Shown here in pieces: positions 1-7,954 of a stretch of DNA of 26,368 bases. The stretch is taken from positions 1-26,368 of the forward strand of contig CALHKP010000066.1 in the NCBI GenBank assembly GCA_938034165.1, read 5' to 3'. The position numbers were made by a program, and so were the translations under genes. The DNA comes from an uncultured Clostridia bacterium. Lineage in GTDB: Bacteria; Bacillota; Clostridia; Peptostreptococcales; Anaerovoracaceae. Below the pieces are notes generated by a model that saw only the letters and a program-made list of their open reading frames with translations, had not been told where the DNA came from and made no database searches. Numbering within the stretch: the first letter of the stretch is position 1; every line of letters starts with the position of its first letter.

Positions 1-183
1 GTATAGTTATAAAAGCTTTAACTGTCAAGTTTTTACATATGTTTAGCCTTTGTTTCAACGCCTGTTTGAGAGCTGCCGAAGAGCTTTGTTCGGCCGAAAA
101 AACTGAGTACAAAAACCGCTGTAAATAAATAGAAAATATGGTAAAATTATGTATAGAAATTCATTTAATTCACACAGTATTAT
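1..183. other. Intergenic region at the left edge, no gene seen
   Basis: I see no convincing coding region here. The stretch is AT-rich apart from a small hairpin at 75-94 (GCCGAA, 8-base loop, TTCGGC). That hairpin has no T-run on either strand, so I do not call it a terminator. The gene upstream of the window cannot be seen. Confidence 0.5.
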
Positions 184-212
184 TTGAAGCCTCGGGTATA
201 GTATTATATAAG
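184..212 (+). promoter_or_regulatory. Predicted sigma-A promoter of the first two-component operon
   Basis: TTGAAG (184-189) and TATAAG (207-212) are separated by 17 bases, which places the start of transcription near 219. Just downstream are a 10-base palindrome AGATTAATCT (211-220) and a direct repeat ACGATTCTAA (227-236 and 241-250, period 14). These could be a regulator site, but their position after the -10 box is the only support. Confidence 0.55.
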
Positions 213-262
213 ATTAATCTATATTGACGATTCTAAACTTACGATTCTAAAGGAGGAGTATT

Positions 263-940
263 ATGTATAAATTACTTGTTGTAGATGACGAACCAAAAAT
301 CCGTGAGGTCATCAGAGAGTACGCGGAATTCAACGGATACGAAGTAACAGAAGCCGCTGACGGCATGAGCGCTGTCGGACTTTGCAAACTCAACACTTAC
401 GACCTGGTTATACTCGATATAATGATGCCGAAACTTGACGGTTTCTCCGCATGTAAGGAAATCAAAAAAAACCAAGATGTTCCTATTATAATGCTTTCAG
501 CCAGAGGAGAAGAATATGACAAGCTGTTTGGCTTTGAGCTGGGAATTGACGATTACATAGTTAAACCTTTCAGCCCTAAAGAGCTGATGGCAAGAGTAAA
601 TGCTGTTCTTACAAGAAGAAATGCCGCAACTCAGACAAAGAGCGACGTTCTAAAATTTGACGGTCTGGAAATAAATATCGCAGCAAGAACAGTTACAGTA
701 GACGGAAAGAGAGTGGAACTCACACCAAAAGAATATGAGCTTCTGTTCTATCTGATTGAAAACAAAAATATTGCACTGTCAAGAGACAAACTACTTTCAG
801 ACATCTGGGGATATGACTTCTTCGGAGATGACAGAACCATCGACACTCACATCAAAAATCTCAGAAACAACCTCGGCCCATACCGTGATTTCATCGTTAC
901 ACTGAGAGGAGTGGGATACAAGTTTGAATACGAAGATTAA
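263..940 (+). CDS. OmpR/PhoB-family response regulator
   Basis: A DNA-binding response regulator of 225 residues, the usual family length. The receiver domain (about 1-115) shows the acidic pair D8/D9, the phospho-acceptor D52 in LDIMMP, S79 and the conserved K101 in VKPF. A winged-helix effector domain follows (about 130-225) with the typical ending RGVGYKF. The start at 263 follows AAAGGAGGAG with good spacing. It is cotranscribed with the downstream kinase, which begins inside its last codons, so the pair forms one two-component system. The signal and targets cannot be read from the sequence. I am sure of the family but not of any specific name (several PhoP/WalR/VanR-like groups share this form). 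Confidence 0.95.
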   Translation: MYKLLVVDDEPKIREVIREYAEFNGYEVTEAADGMSAVGLCKLNTYDLVILDIMMPKLDGFSACKEIKKNQDVPIIMLSARGEEYDKLFGFELGIDDYIVKPFSPKELMARVNAVLTRRNAATQTKSDVLKFDGLEINIAARTVTVDGKRVELTPKEYELLFYLIENKNIALSRDKLLSDIWGYDFFGDDRTIDTHIKNLRNNLGPYRDFIVTLRGVGYKFEYED

Positions 941-2381
941 GTGCGACTTTCAAAGTATCAGGTTTAAGCTCTGGGGCTACTTTATGGGTTTCTCTCTAAT
1001 TCTGATTGCACTCATCTGGCTTCTTCAGATTTTCTTTCTGGATACCTACTATGCCGAAATGAAAATGCACGAAACTAGGAAGATGTCAGAAGAAATCGTA
1101 AGCGAATTTCGAAAAGATCAGAGTCTGAAGAGTCTCAGCAACAAGGTAGCATCTATCAGTGCTTCCAATGATACTTACATAAGAATAGAAACCGGTGACG
1201 GCGCAATACTCACCGCTCCCGACTATGACGGGCATACCAACCTGTATTTTTACGGTCTCCAGGTAGATGCACTGCGTACAAGACTTCAGGACAGCCAGCT
1301 GGAAAACATCTCAATGATTACGCCCGGCACCAATAACACTCGAACACTCTCTTACGCATGTTACCTCTACAGGGCAAATGATAGTTCCGATAATGAAAAC
1401 TTCCGAAACAGCTGCATTATGTACATGTTCACGCCCCTTTATCCGGTTAAATCAACCATATCCATTCTGCGGGCGCAGCTTCTGTATATTCTGCTGATAG
1501 CAACACTTATGGCCATGTCCATAGCCTTGTACCTGTCAACACGAATATCCAAGCCGATCAAGCGCATCACCCGCTCTGCGGCAGAAATGGGAAGAGGCCA
1601 CTACGGCGTGCAGTTTAAGGGCGGCCACTATACCGAAATCACTGAACTTGCGAACACTTTGACCCATGCTTCACGTGAACTGGAAAAGACGGATATGTAC
1701 CAGAAAGACCTGATTGCAAATGTTTCTCACGATCTGAGAACCCCTCTTACAATGATCAAATCCTACGCGGAAATGATTCGAGATCTTTCAGGTGACAACC
1801 CTGAGAAGAGAACTGCTCACCTTCAAGTTATAATAGACGAAGCTGACAGGCTGAACACACTTGTTTCCGATATGCTGAATATGTCAAGAATGCAATCCAA
1901 AAAGATAGTACTGGAAAAGGCAAACTTCAACATCAGACATACTATGGAAACACTCCTTTCTTCCTACGAGATTCTCGCAGAACAAGAAGGCTATAAATTT
2001 ATTTACAAGTGCAACACGCCGCTGATAATCAACGGTGACGAAGCAAAAATCAAACAAGTTCTCTCAAACCTTATAAACAATGCAGTAAAATATTGCGGCG
2101 AAGACAAAGAGATTATCATCAATCTCAAGAGAACAGGTCGCAAAATGCGCTGCGAAATTACCGACCACGGTGCCGGAATCGCTCCTGACGAAATTAATCA
2201 CGTATGGGAACGTTACTACAAATCCAGCACACACCACGTAAGGCCTACCGACGGAAGCGGCCTCGGTCTTTCCATCGTAAAGGAAATACTGACCCTCCAC
2301 AACGCTCAGTATGGCGTAAACAGCAAACTGGGAAAAGGTAGCACATTCTGGTTCGAACTGGATCTGGTAAAAACCAAATAA
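924..2381 (+). CDS. Membrane sensor histidine kinase partnered with the upstream regulator
   Basis: A canonical class I sensor kinase of 485 residues. In order it has a short cytoplasmic N-terminus, TM1 (about 14-38), an extracellular sensor region (about 40-180), TM2 (about 185-205), a HAMP linker, HisKA with H269 in the motif SHDLRTP, and a HATPase_c domain with N-box (SNLINNAVKY), G1 box (DHGAGI, about 414-419) and G2 box (GSGLGLSIVKEI, about 444-455). All catalytic motifs are intact. The start is TTG at 924, overlapping the regulator gene by 17 bases. A GAGAGGAG-like ribosome binding site lies inside the regulator gene, which supports translational coupling. An internal ATG at 984 would remove the N-terminal tail before TM1 and is less likely. 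It ends before a strong terminator. The ligand of the extracellular region is unknown. Confidence 0.93.
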   Translation: MNTKIKCDFQSIRFKLWGYFMGFSLILIALIWLLQIFFLDTYYAEMKMHETRKMSEEIVSEFRKDQSLKSLSNKVASISASNDTYIRIETGDGAILTAPDYDGHTNLYFYGLQVDALRTRLQDSQLENISMITPGTNNTRTLSYACYLYRANDSSDNENFRNSCIMYMFTPLYPVKSTISILRAQLLYILLIATLMAMSIALYLSTRISKPIKRITRSAAEMGRGHYGVQFKGGHYTEITELANTLTHASRELEKTDMYQKDLIANVSHDLRTPLTMIKSYAEMIRDLSGDNPEKRTAHLQVIIDEADRLNTLVSDMLNMSRMQSKKIVLEKANFNIRHTMETLLSSYEILAEQEGYKFIYKCNTPLIINGDEAKIKQVLSNLINNAVKYCGEDKEIIINLKRTGRKMRCEITDHGAGIAPDEINHVWERYYKSSTHHVRPTDGSGLGLSIVKEILTLHNAQYGVNSKLGKGSTFWFELDLVKTK

Positions 2382-2415
2382 TTAGTCCTTACAAGAAAAT
2401 TTTTGAAATAACGAA

Positions 2416-2461
2416 AAAAGCCTCTTGAACTTCATGCCGGCGCATGAGTCAAGAGGCTTTT
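2416..2461. terminator. Bidirectional intrinsic terminator between convergent genes
   Basis: A perfect 13-base stem AAAAGCCTCTTGA (2416-2428) pairs with 2449-2461. Nested inside is a second hairpin, TCATGC-cggc-GCATGA (2432-2447). The outer stem gives a T-run on both strands, so it can end both the kinase transcript and the minus-strand transporter transcript. Confidence 0.9.
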
Positions 2462-2483
2462 GCTATACTTATTGATTGCCTTA

Positions 2484-3392
2484 TTATTTCTGCGGTTTGC
2501 TGCTTTTCTCTTTAACCAGCTTGGACTTTAGTTTAGGCAGCATTTCCACACCGAATATCAGCAGTATTCCAATTATAAACGCACTTACTTTGAAAGTTTC
2601 CAGGCAAAGAGCAGGCTGCGGAACCTCCATCGTAGAAGGTCCGTATTTGATTGCAATGAGCGAACCTGCAACCAATCCCAGAATCAGATATATGCACTGA
2701 ACTCTGAACTTCTTGAATGCCATTCTGATAAGCCTTACGGAAAATATAACTCCTGCGATAATTCCAAAACCTACACACAAAACCCCAGGAAGCGGCCCAA
2801 AATCCAGCCTAATTATTGAGGATATTGCCTTAATCATAGGCATATAGACACCAAAAATCAAAAGCAAAGTAGACCCGGAAATTCCCGGAAGCACCATAGC
2901 AGTTATTGCTACAAGACCTGAAATAAACAGATATATCATTCCACCTGCATCTAGATTCCAGAAGTTAATATATGAAACTCCCGTGCCACTTTCTCTGAGA
3001 AGGGAAAGCCCTGCAACAAGCAAAAATCCCAGCAGTGTAAAAACAAGATTACCGTACTTTCCGACTATTATCTCCTTCTCTGCCTTAATTATAAACGGTA
3101 TCGCTGCAAAACTGAGTCCCAAAAAAAGCGAGCTCATGAAATAAATATTCTTTTCAAATAGTGCCGAAAGCACCATCACAGAGCTTAGGAATCCGATTAC
3201 CCAGCCAATTCCCAATTTGCCCAGATACACAAATGCCTCATCTCTGAGTCCCTTGTGTCTGACAAATATGTTTCTGAGCGACTCTATAAATTTTTCGTAA
3301 AATCCCAGAATAAAAGCGATTGTACCCCCTGATACTCCGGGTACACTGTCAGCCAGCGCCATGCAAAATCCATGGAAAATATTTTTTATCAA
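2484..3392 (-). CDS. popT: DUF368 family protein, PopT-like polyprenyl-phosphate transporter
   Basis: An integral membrane protein of 302 residues with about eight to nine hydrophobic segments. The N-terminal signature ADSVPGVSGGT (about 14-24) and a second similar motif VLPGISGS (about 168-175) are the hallmark paired motifs of DUF368. From published work on this family (remembered), members recycle undecaprenyl phosphate across the membrane for cell-wall and surface-polymer synthesis. The start is TTG at 3392, 12 bases after an AGAGGGGG stretch; the next in-frame ATG (3362) would cut into the conserved N-terminus. It has its own promoter and is probably monocistronic. The family assignment is firm. 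The transport role is inherited from the family and not shown here. Confidence 0.87.
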   Translation of the reverse strand: MIKNIFHGFCMALADSVPGVSGGTIAFILGFYEKFIESLRNIFVRHKGLRDEAFVYLGKLGIGWVIGFLSSVMVLSALFEKNIYFMSSLFLGLSFAAIPFIIKAEKEIIVGKYGNLVFTLLGFLLVAGLSLLRESGTGVSYINFWNLDAGGMIYLFISGLVAITAMVLPGISGSTLLLIFGVYMPMIKAISSIIRLDFGPLPGVLCVGFGIIAGVIFSVRLIRMAFKKFRVQCIYLILGLVAGSLIAIKYGPSTMEVPQPALCLETFKVSAFIIGILLIFGVEMLPKLKSKLVKEKSSKPQK

Positions 3393-3431
3393 GACTGTTC
3401 GGTCCCCCTCTCTGCAAAATTAATCCTAATT

Positions 3432-3460
3432 ATTATATCAAAGAAAAACAAGCCTAGCAA
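3432..3460 (-). promoter_or_regulatory. Predicted promoter of the PopT-like gene
   Basis: On the minus strand TTGCTA (3455-3460) and a perfect TATAAT (3432-3437) are 17 bases apart, about 40 bases upstream of the TTG start. This makes the transporter gene independent of the nad operon that ends just upstream. Confidence 0.65.
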
Positions 3461-3522
3461 CGAAAATACTGCACTTCTCCCAATCTTCATACAGTATTCC
3501 GCCGCCGGCCTGTTATTATTTC

Positions 3523-4062
3523 TTATTCTGCTTCTGTCGTTGTTTCCGGATATGGATTCTCTACCAGAAAGCCTTTCTTCCGCAGTGCATCCTCTATCAT
3601 ATTTAGAGTTTCCTCACTGTCAGCTTCTATGGTATGAAAATGGTAGTCCGAAGTAATATTTTTTAGCGGGCTGGATTTGCCGCTCTTTATGTCCTTTATG
3701 AATTCGGCAACCTTCCTTCTTGAATCGATGGAAAGAGCCGCCTCCACATGGCCATACACCCTGTGCTCAACAAACACATTAACCACCGCGCCTCCAAGGT
3801 CAACAATTGTATGCAGCTCGTCCTGTATCATATCATCAGTGTGCTTAACCTTAAACGCCCTGCTTACAGTCTTTGATCCGCTCAGAATATACCCGCGGTT
3901 TGTGGATATTATGTCATATCCCGCCGCTCTAATCAAAGCAATGTCCTGCACAATAACCTGTCTGCTCACATTGAATTTCGAGGCTAGAGCACTTCCGGAA
4001 ACAGGCTTTTCGCTTTTCTTAATTAATTCCGTTATTAAATCTCTACGCTCTACACCCGTCAT
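3523..4062 (-). CDS. niaR: NiaR-type transcriptional repressor of NAD biosynthesis
   Basis: A repressor of 179 residues, standard for the family. The N-terminus (about 5-60) is a DeoR/HTH_11-like winged helix, with recognition region VSRQVIVQDI. The rest (about 75-170) is the 3H domain, named for conserved histidines; H84, H105, H141 and H143 (in YHFHTI) are candidates for the metal-dependent nicotinate-sensing site. NiaR proteins bind DNA with nicotinic acid as corepressor and shut off NAD synthesis or niacin uptake. This is the last gene of nadA-nadB-nadC-niaR, 17 bases after nadC, with a strong GGGGGAGG ribosome binding site. The operon therefore carries its own repressor, and a fitting operator lies at the nadA promoter. 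Confidence 0.93.
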   Translation of the reverse strand: MTGVERRDLITELIKKSEKPVSGSALASKFNVSRQVIVQDIALIRAAGYDIISTNRGYILSGSKTVSRAFKVKHTDDMIQDELHTIVDLGGAVVNVFVEHRVYGHVEAALSIDSRRKVAEFIKDIKSGKSSPLKNITSDYHFHTIEADSEETLNMIEDALRKKGFLVENPYPETTTEAE

Positions 4063-4079
4063 ATATGCCTCCCCCGAAA

Positions 4080-4934
4080 TTATTCAACAGCATGAAGATT
4101 CTTCAGGGAAATATCTAAAATAGGCGATGAGTGAGTCAAAGCACCGCTGGAAATATAGTCTACACCAAGGTCTGTCAGTCTTGCAATGTTTTCCTTTGTT
4201 ACATTTCCCGAGCACTCAGTTTCTGCTCTGCCGTCGATTATTCTGATAGCTTCAGCCATTTCTTCTGTGCTCATATTGTCAAGCATGATAATGTCAGCAC
4301 CGGCTTCCACAGCTTCCTTTACCATTTCCAGATTTTCTGTCTCCACTTCTATCTTACGAACAAAAGGAGCATATTCCTTAGCCATTTCGATTGCTTTTTT
4401 CACGCCACCTGCAGCTCCGATATGGTTGTCCTTCAGCATTACTCCGTCAGAAAGATTGTATCTGTGGTTGTGACCGCCGCCTACCTTTACTGCATACTTT
4501 TCGAAAATACGCATGTTAGGAGTTGTCTTTCTTGTGTCAAGAAGCTTTGTTTCTGTGCCTTCCAGCAGGTCTGCAACTTCTCTTGTATATGTTGCGATTC
4601 CGCTCATTCTCTGAAGATAGTTCAGTGCAACTCTTTCCCCTGACAGAAGAACTCTGATGTCGCCCTTTACTTTGCCCATCAGCTGTCCCTTTTTCACCCT
4701 GTCTCCATCGTTGCAGTAAAATTCAACTTCTGTATCGCTATTTAGCAATACGAACACTCTTTTAAATACGCCAAGCCCTGCAATTACGCCATCCTGCTTG
4801 CAAATCAGGTCAACCTCCCCCTGAACCGCATCTCTCATAACGCAATTTGTCGATACGTCTTCACTTGATATATCTTCTCTCAAAGCTGACAGAATCAAAG
4901 GATCAGCCTGTAGAATTTCTGTTATATTATTCAT
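4080..4934 (-). CDS. nadC: Nicotinate-nucleotide pyrophosphorylase (carboxylating), quinolinate phosphoribosyltransferase
   Basis: This enzyme converts quinolinate and PRPP to nicotinate mononucleotide with loss of CO2, the third step of de novo NAD synthesis. At 284 residues it has the normal length. Signature motifs are DTRKTTPNMR (133-142), KVGGGHNHR (150-158), LSDGVMLKDNHI (161-172) and the late barrel motif VDYISSGALTHS. The start ATG follows GGAGAAAGGG. The gene lies 26 bases after nadB and 17 bases before niaR, clearly within one operon. It is expected to be repressed by NiaR when nicotinate is plentiful. Confidence 0.96.
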   Translation of the reverse strand: MNNITEILQADPLILSALREDISSEDVSTNCVMRDAVQGEVDLICKQDGVIAGLGVFKRVFVLLNSDTEVEFYCNDGDRVKKGQLMGKVKGDIRVLLSGERVALNYLQRMSGIATYTREVADLLEGTETKLLDTRKTTPNMRIFEKYAVKVGGGHNHRYNLSDGVMLKDNHIGAAGGVKKAIEMAKEYAPFVRKIEVETENLEMVKEAVEAGADIIMLDNMSTEEMAEAIRIIDGRAETECSGNVTKENIARLTDLGVDYISSGALTHSSPILDISLKNLHAVE

Positions 4935-4960
4935 TGTTTTCCCTTTCTCCGATTCACCGG

Positions 4961-6127
4961 TTACTCGCGTACTATTTTTGTTGCCGCACGCTTTGCAAAT
5001 ACAAGAGCCTCCAGCAGCGAATTGCTTGCCAGTCTGTTTTTGCCATGAACACCGTTGCAGCTTGTTTCACCTACAGCAAATAGATTTTCCATAGAAGTTT
5101 TGCTGTCTGAGTCTACCCAGATGCCACCCATGAAGTAGTGCTGCGCAGGTACAACCGGTATCCATTCCTTGGTTGCGTCGTAGCCTTCCTCCAGACATTT
5201 TTGATAAATGTTCGGGAAGTGGCCTAATATGTCTTCGTTATCAATATGCTCCATAGATAGCCATACATGCTCTGTTTCGTCTTCTTCCATCTGCTTGTGA
5301 ATGGCCTTTGTCACCACGTCTCTAGGCAAAAGTTCGTCAACAAAGCGTTCACCGTCTTTGTTATACAGGACTGCACCCTCTCCTCTTACGGATTCTGAAA
5401 TCAGGAAATGTCTGCCCGGTTTGTCTGTATATAGAGTTGTAGGATGAATCTGCACATAATCCAGATGTTCCAGTTTGATGCCGTGTTTCTTTGCAATTTC
5501 GATAGCATCCCCTGTTAGGTGCGGGAAGTTAGTGGAATGCTTATAAGTTCCTCCGATTCCACCACTTGCAAGAATTGTCTTGTCTGCCTCTACACGAATG
5601 AATTTTTCCGGTTCGTCATTTTTGAAGCAAATTATGCCTTTGCACTCTCCGTCCTCGACAATGATATCCTTCATTGTTACATATTCGTAAAGGCTCACAT
5701 TGTCAAGTTCCTTGACTCTCTCAAGAAGCTTGCGAGTGATTTCTTTTCCTGTAATATCCTTGTGGAAGAGAATTCTCGGTCTTGAGTGGGCGCCTTCTCT
5801 TGTGTATTTAAATCCGTCTCCGTCCTTGTCGAATTCAACTCCGTATTTAACCAGATCGTTGATTATTTCTCGGGACTGGCGAATCATGATATCTACGGAT
5901 TCTTTTCTATTTTCGTAGTGGCCTGCCTTGAGAGTGTCCTCAAAGTAGCTGTCGTAATCCTCGTCGTCTCTCATAACGCAGATACCGCCCTGTGCAAGGT
6001 AAGAGTCACTGCTTTCGAGGTCTGACTTTGTTATAATTACAATCTTTTTGTCTCGTGGCAGAGAAAGAGCCGAAAATAAACCCGCAACTCCGGTTCCCAC
6101 GATAACTATATCTGTATTGGTTTCCAT
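4961..6127 (-). CDS. nadB: L-aspartate oxidase, short form
   Basis: A flavoprotein that oxidises L-aspartate to iminoaspartate for NadA. The FAD motif G-T-G-V-A-G is at 11-16. The catalytic segments are present: SESVRGEGAVLY with the substrate arginine, PAQHYFMGG with its histidine, and GVHGKNRLASNSLLEA near the C-terminus. At 388 residues it stops right after that last motif, so it lacks the helical C-terminal domain of the roughly 530-residue enzymes of E. coli and Bacillus. Shorter versions are known from clostridia, so this need not be a truncation, and the stop is followed cleanly by the nadC ribosome binding site. Under anaerobic conditions the electron acceptor is probably fumarate or another acceptor and not oxygen (family knowledge). 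The start ATG has AGGAGAA upstream. Confidence 0.93.
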   Translation of the reverse strand: METNTDIVIVGTGVAGLFSALSLPRDKKIVIITKSDLESSDSYLAQGGICVMRDDEDYDSYFEDTLKAGHYENRKESVDIMIRQSREIINDLVKYGVEFDKDGDGFKYTREGAHSRPRILFHKDITGKEITRKLLERVKELDNVSLYEYVTMKDIIVEDGECKGIICFKNDEPEKFIRVEADKTILASGGIGGTYKHSTNFPHLTGDAIEIAKKHGIKLEHLDYVQIHPTTLYTDKPGRHFLISESVRGEGAVLYNKDGERFVDELLPRDVVTKAIHKQMEEDETEHVWLSMEHIDNEDILGHFPNIYQKCLEEGYDATKEWIPVVPAQHYFMGGIWVDSDSKTSMENLFAVGETSCNGVHGKNRLASNSLLEALVFAKRAATKIVRE

Positions 6128-6160
6128 AATCTTGATAATTCTCCTGATTACTTTTGTAAA

Positions 6161-7066
6161 TTATTTTGCAAGCTCAAGCATTCTTTCCAGCGGTTTCTTG
6201 GCAAGTCTTGCGAATTCTTCGTCAACAAAGACTTCATTTTCGCCGGTTTTCAGCACGTGAGCAATTTTTTCTAAAGTTACAGTTTTCATGTCGGTGCACA
6301 CAGGCTGTGTCTCTGTGAAGTAGAACTTCTTGTCCGGATTGTCTTTTTCCAGCTTGTATTTTACACCTACTTCCGTGCAAATAATGAATTCTTTTGCATC
6401 GCTTTCTGCCGCATATCCGATGATTCCCGATGTGCTTCCGATGTAATCTGACATCTTGAGAATTGCTTCAGGGCATTCAGGATGTGCAAGGATAAGTGCT
6501 TCCGGATGAAGCTCTTTAGCTGCTTCGATTTCTGCAATCTGAATCTTTTCGTGTACAGGGCAGAATCCTTCGTTATAAACAAAGTTCTTTTCCGGTGCGA
6601 GACCTGCAATAAAGTGTGCCAGATTTCTGTCAGGAATGAAGAAAATGTTCTTATTAGGAAGTGCCTTAACTATTTTTACGGCATTTGCTGATGTTACGCA
6701 AACATCTGAATATTTCTTGAGCTCTGCAGTTGAGTTGATATAGCATACAACTGCCAGATCTTCGTACTTTTCTCGCATTTGCTGTATGATTTCTTTGTTT
6801 GCCATATGAGCCATAGCGCAGTCTGCACTTGCATCAGGCATCAAAACAGTCTTCTCCGGATTGAGAATCTTGGTACTTTCGCCCATAAATGAAACTCCGC
6901 AAAATACAACAGTCTGTTCCTTAAGGCCTACCGCTACTTTACTCAGGTAAAAAGAGTCGCCGATGTAGTCCGCAATCTCCTGAACCTCCGGATTAACATA
7001 GTAGTGCGCCAAAATGACAGCATTTTTCTCTTCTTTCAGCGCTTTGATTTCTTCTACGATTGTCAT
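6161..7066 (-). CDS. nadA: Quinolinate synthase, [4Fe-4S] enzyme
   Basis: This enzyme condenses iminoaspartate with dihydroxyacetone phosphate to quinolinate. The three cluster cysteines fit the short (Thermotoga/Bacillus) form of the family: C83 (SADCAMAHM), C169 (EGFCPVH) and C257 (QPVCTDMK). Other motifs are FMGESTKIL and GSTSGI. I place the start at ATG 7066 (301 residues), because GAGGT sits about nine bases upstream. A longer reading from TTG 7084 would bury that ribosome binding site inside the gene. It is the first gene of the nadABC-niaR operon, with its promoter and a NiaR-like operator about 90-120 bases upstream. Confidence 0.96.
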   Translation of the reverse strand: MTIVEEIKALKEEKNAVILAHYYVNPEVQEIADYIGDSFYLSKVAVGLKEQTVVFCGVSFMGESTKILNPEKTVLMPDASADCAMAHMANKEIIQQMREKYEDLAVVCYINSTAELKKYSDVCVTSANAVKIVKALPNKNIFFIPDRNLAHFIAGLAPEKNFVYNEGFCPVHEKIQIAEIEAAKELHPEALILAHPECPEAILKMSDYIGSTSGIIGYAAESDAKEFIICTEVGVKYKLEKDNPDKKFYFTETQPVCTDMKTVTLEKIAHVLKTGENEVFVDEEFARLAKKPLERMLELAK

Positions 7067-7087
7067 AAAATTTACCTCTTTCAATCG

Positions 7088-7108
7088 ATATAGATAATAT
7101 ATCTATAT
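7088..7108. repeat. AT-rich inverted repeat in the nadA leader
   Basis: ATATAGAT and ATCTATAT (8 bases each, 5-base loop) lie in the transcribed leader between the nadA promoter and its ribosome binding site. It could form a weak mRNA hairpin or be a second protein-binding site. Nothing decides between these. Confidence 0.35.
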
Positions 7109-7152
7109 TTTTACAGCGGGCATTTCGCCCAATAATTAACCAAATCTCATAT

Positions 7153-7181
7153 ATTCTAACACATACGATTACATATGACAA
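7153..7181 (-). promoter_or_regulatory. Predicted promoter of nadABC-niaR
   Basis: On the minus strand TTGTCA (7176-7181) and TAGAAT (7153-7158) are separated by exactly 17 bases. The -35 box lies inside the NiaR-like palindrome, so a bound repressor would block RNA polymerase. Confidence 0.75.
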
Positions 7182-7191
7182 GACAGTTGTA
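7170..7191. promoter_or_regulatory. Candidate NiaR operator overlapping the nadA -35 box
   Basis: A 22-base imperfect palindrome of the form TACA-n2-TGnC-n2-GnCA-n2-TGTA. This is the same arrangement as the Bacillus NiaR box as I remember it (ACA-n2-TGTC-n2-GACA-n2-TGT). Its overlap with the -35 box and the presence of niaR in the operon make autorepression the simple reading. Confidence 0.7.
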
Positions 7192-7239
7192 AATCTTGAA
7201 AATTTTTAGGAAACTTTTTTAGCTTTTTGCATTTTCCAC

Positions 7240-7268
7240 TTGACCGGTAGGAAAAACCGATGTATAGT
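7240..7268 (+). promoter_or_regulatory. Predicted promoter of the TetR-family gene
   Basis: TTGACC (7240-7245) and TATAGT (7263-7268) are 17 bases apart. Transcription would start near 7275, directly at the first operator (7276-7288). Confidence 0.75.
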
Positions 7269-7275
7269 ATGTAAT

Positions 7276-7288
7276 TGAACTATGTTCA
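7276..7288. promoter_or_regulatory. TetR-family operator, copy 1
   Basis: Inverted repeat TGAAC-tat-GTTCA placed at the predicted transcription start of the regulator gene. The same core recurs at 7918-7930 before the membrane-protein genes, which argues that both are bound by the regulator encoded here. Confidence 0.65.
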
Positions 7289-7312
7289 TTCAAGTTTAAG
7301 GACGAGGTAAAA

Positions 7313-7870
7313 ATGAAGAAAATCATTGTCTCACAAGAAGAGATTTTAAAAGTAAGCAGAAAGATAATTCTCGAAAAGGGAATCAAATCCCTGAGTATGA
7401 GACAGGTCGCATCCGAATGTAATGTTGCCCTTGGGTCCATCTACAATTATTTTCCATCCAAGGCAGATCTCATAAGCACAGCTATAGAGAGCATCTGGGC
7501 AGAAATCTTTGAGCCATTCAACAACGCCGAAGACTTTGATTCTTACACAGACTGTGTTGAATCGATGTTTTCTGTCATTCTGGCGGGCAATCTGAAATAT
7601 CCCGGTTTCTTCAATATCCATTCGCTGAATTTTTCGTCCGAAGCAATGCCAAAAGGAAAGAAAGCAATGGAAAAATATTTCTCTCATCTGAGTGAGAAGC
7701 TTTTTGCGGCACTGGAAAAAGATGCATATGTTCGCAGCAATGCCTTTAGCGGAGCACTTACGCAGGAAACTTTTATAGAGTACACTTTCACTCTTCTAAT
7801 TGCAATCCTGCTGAAACAGGAGAAAAACTGCGATTCACTCATCGCAATGATAAAAATGTGCATTTACTGA
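7313..7870 (+). CDS. TetR/AcrR-family transcriptional regulator
   Basis: A regulator of 185 residues. The N-terminal helix-turn-helix domain (about 8-52) carries the typical sequence MRQVASECNVALGSIYNYF, with the recognition helix near 38-46. The C-terminal part is helical and resembles no ligand-binding subfamily I can name. The start ATG follows GACGAGG. Inverted repeats TGAAC-N3-GTTCA lie at its own promoter and before the two downstream membrane-protein genes. It therefore probably represses itself and that pair. A terminator-like hairpin separates it from them. The inducer is unknown; regulators of this class often sense a small lipophilic compound. Confidence 0.93.
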   Translation: MKKIIVSQEEILKVSRKIILEKGIKSLSMRQVASECNVALGSIYNYFPSKADLISTAIESIWAEIFEPFNNAEDFDSYTDCVESMFSVILAGNLKYPGFFNIHSLNFSSEAMPKGKKAMEKYFSHLSEKLFAALEKDAYVRSNAFSGALTQETFIEYTFTLLIAILLKQEKNCDSLIAMIKMCIY

Positions 7871-7877
7871 TTTCAAT

Positions 7878-7908
7878 CCCACTTTCTTAGGGAAGTGGGT
7901 AATCTTTT
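7878..7908 (+). terminator. Intrinsic terminator or attenuator after the TetR-family gene
   Basis: CCCACTTTC (7878-7886), loop ttag, GGAAGTGGG (7891-7899), a 9-base stem with one G-U pair, followed by TAATCTTTT. The tail is short, so readthrough into the membrane-protein genes is possible. Confidence 0.65.
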
Positions 7909-7914
7909 GCAAGT

Positions 7915-7933
7915 TTATGAACAACGTTCATAA
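7915..7933. promoter_or_regulatory. TetR-family operator, copy 2
   Basis: A perfect inverted repeat TTATGAAC-aac-GTTCATAA, 8 bases each side, located 22 bases before the first membrane-protein gene. It contains the same 13-base core as the site at 7276-7288. A weak TTGCAA (7907-7912) upstream could be a -35 box; no good -10 box is visible. Confidence 0.68.
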
Positions 7934-7954
7934 GGTTAGAACGGAGGTATTCAA

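Noticed and set aside
3465..3498. Weak inverted repeat AATACTG/CAGTATT after niaR as a terminator
   Set aside because: A 7-base AT-rich stem with a 20-base loop and only four T residues. Too weak to call.
3677..4643. Plus-strand open frames opposite niaR and nadC
   Set aside because: Shadows of the real minus-strand genes: no ribosome binding sites, low-complexity translations and no family resemblance.
7313..7870. TetR regulator plus membrane proteins as a drug-efflux operon
   Set aside because: Neither membrane protein shows MFS, SMR, RND or ABC features, so naming it a resistance system would be unsupported.
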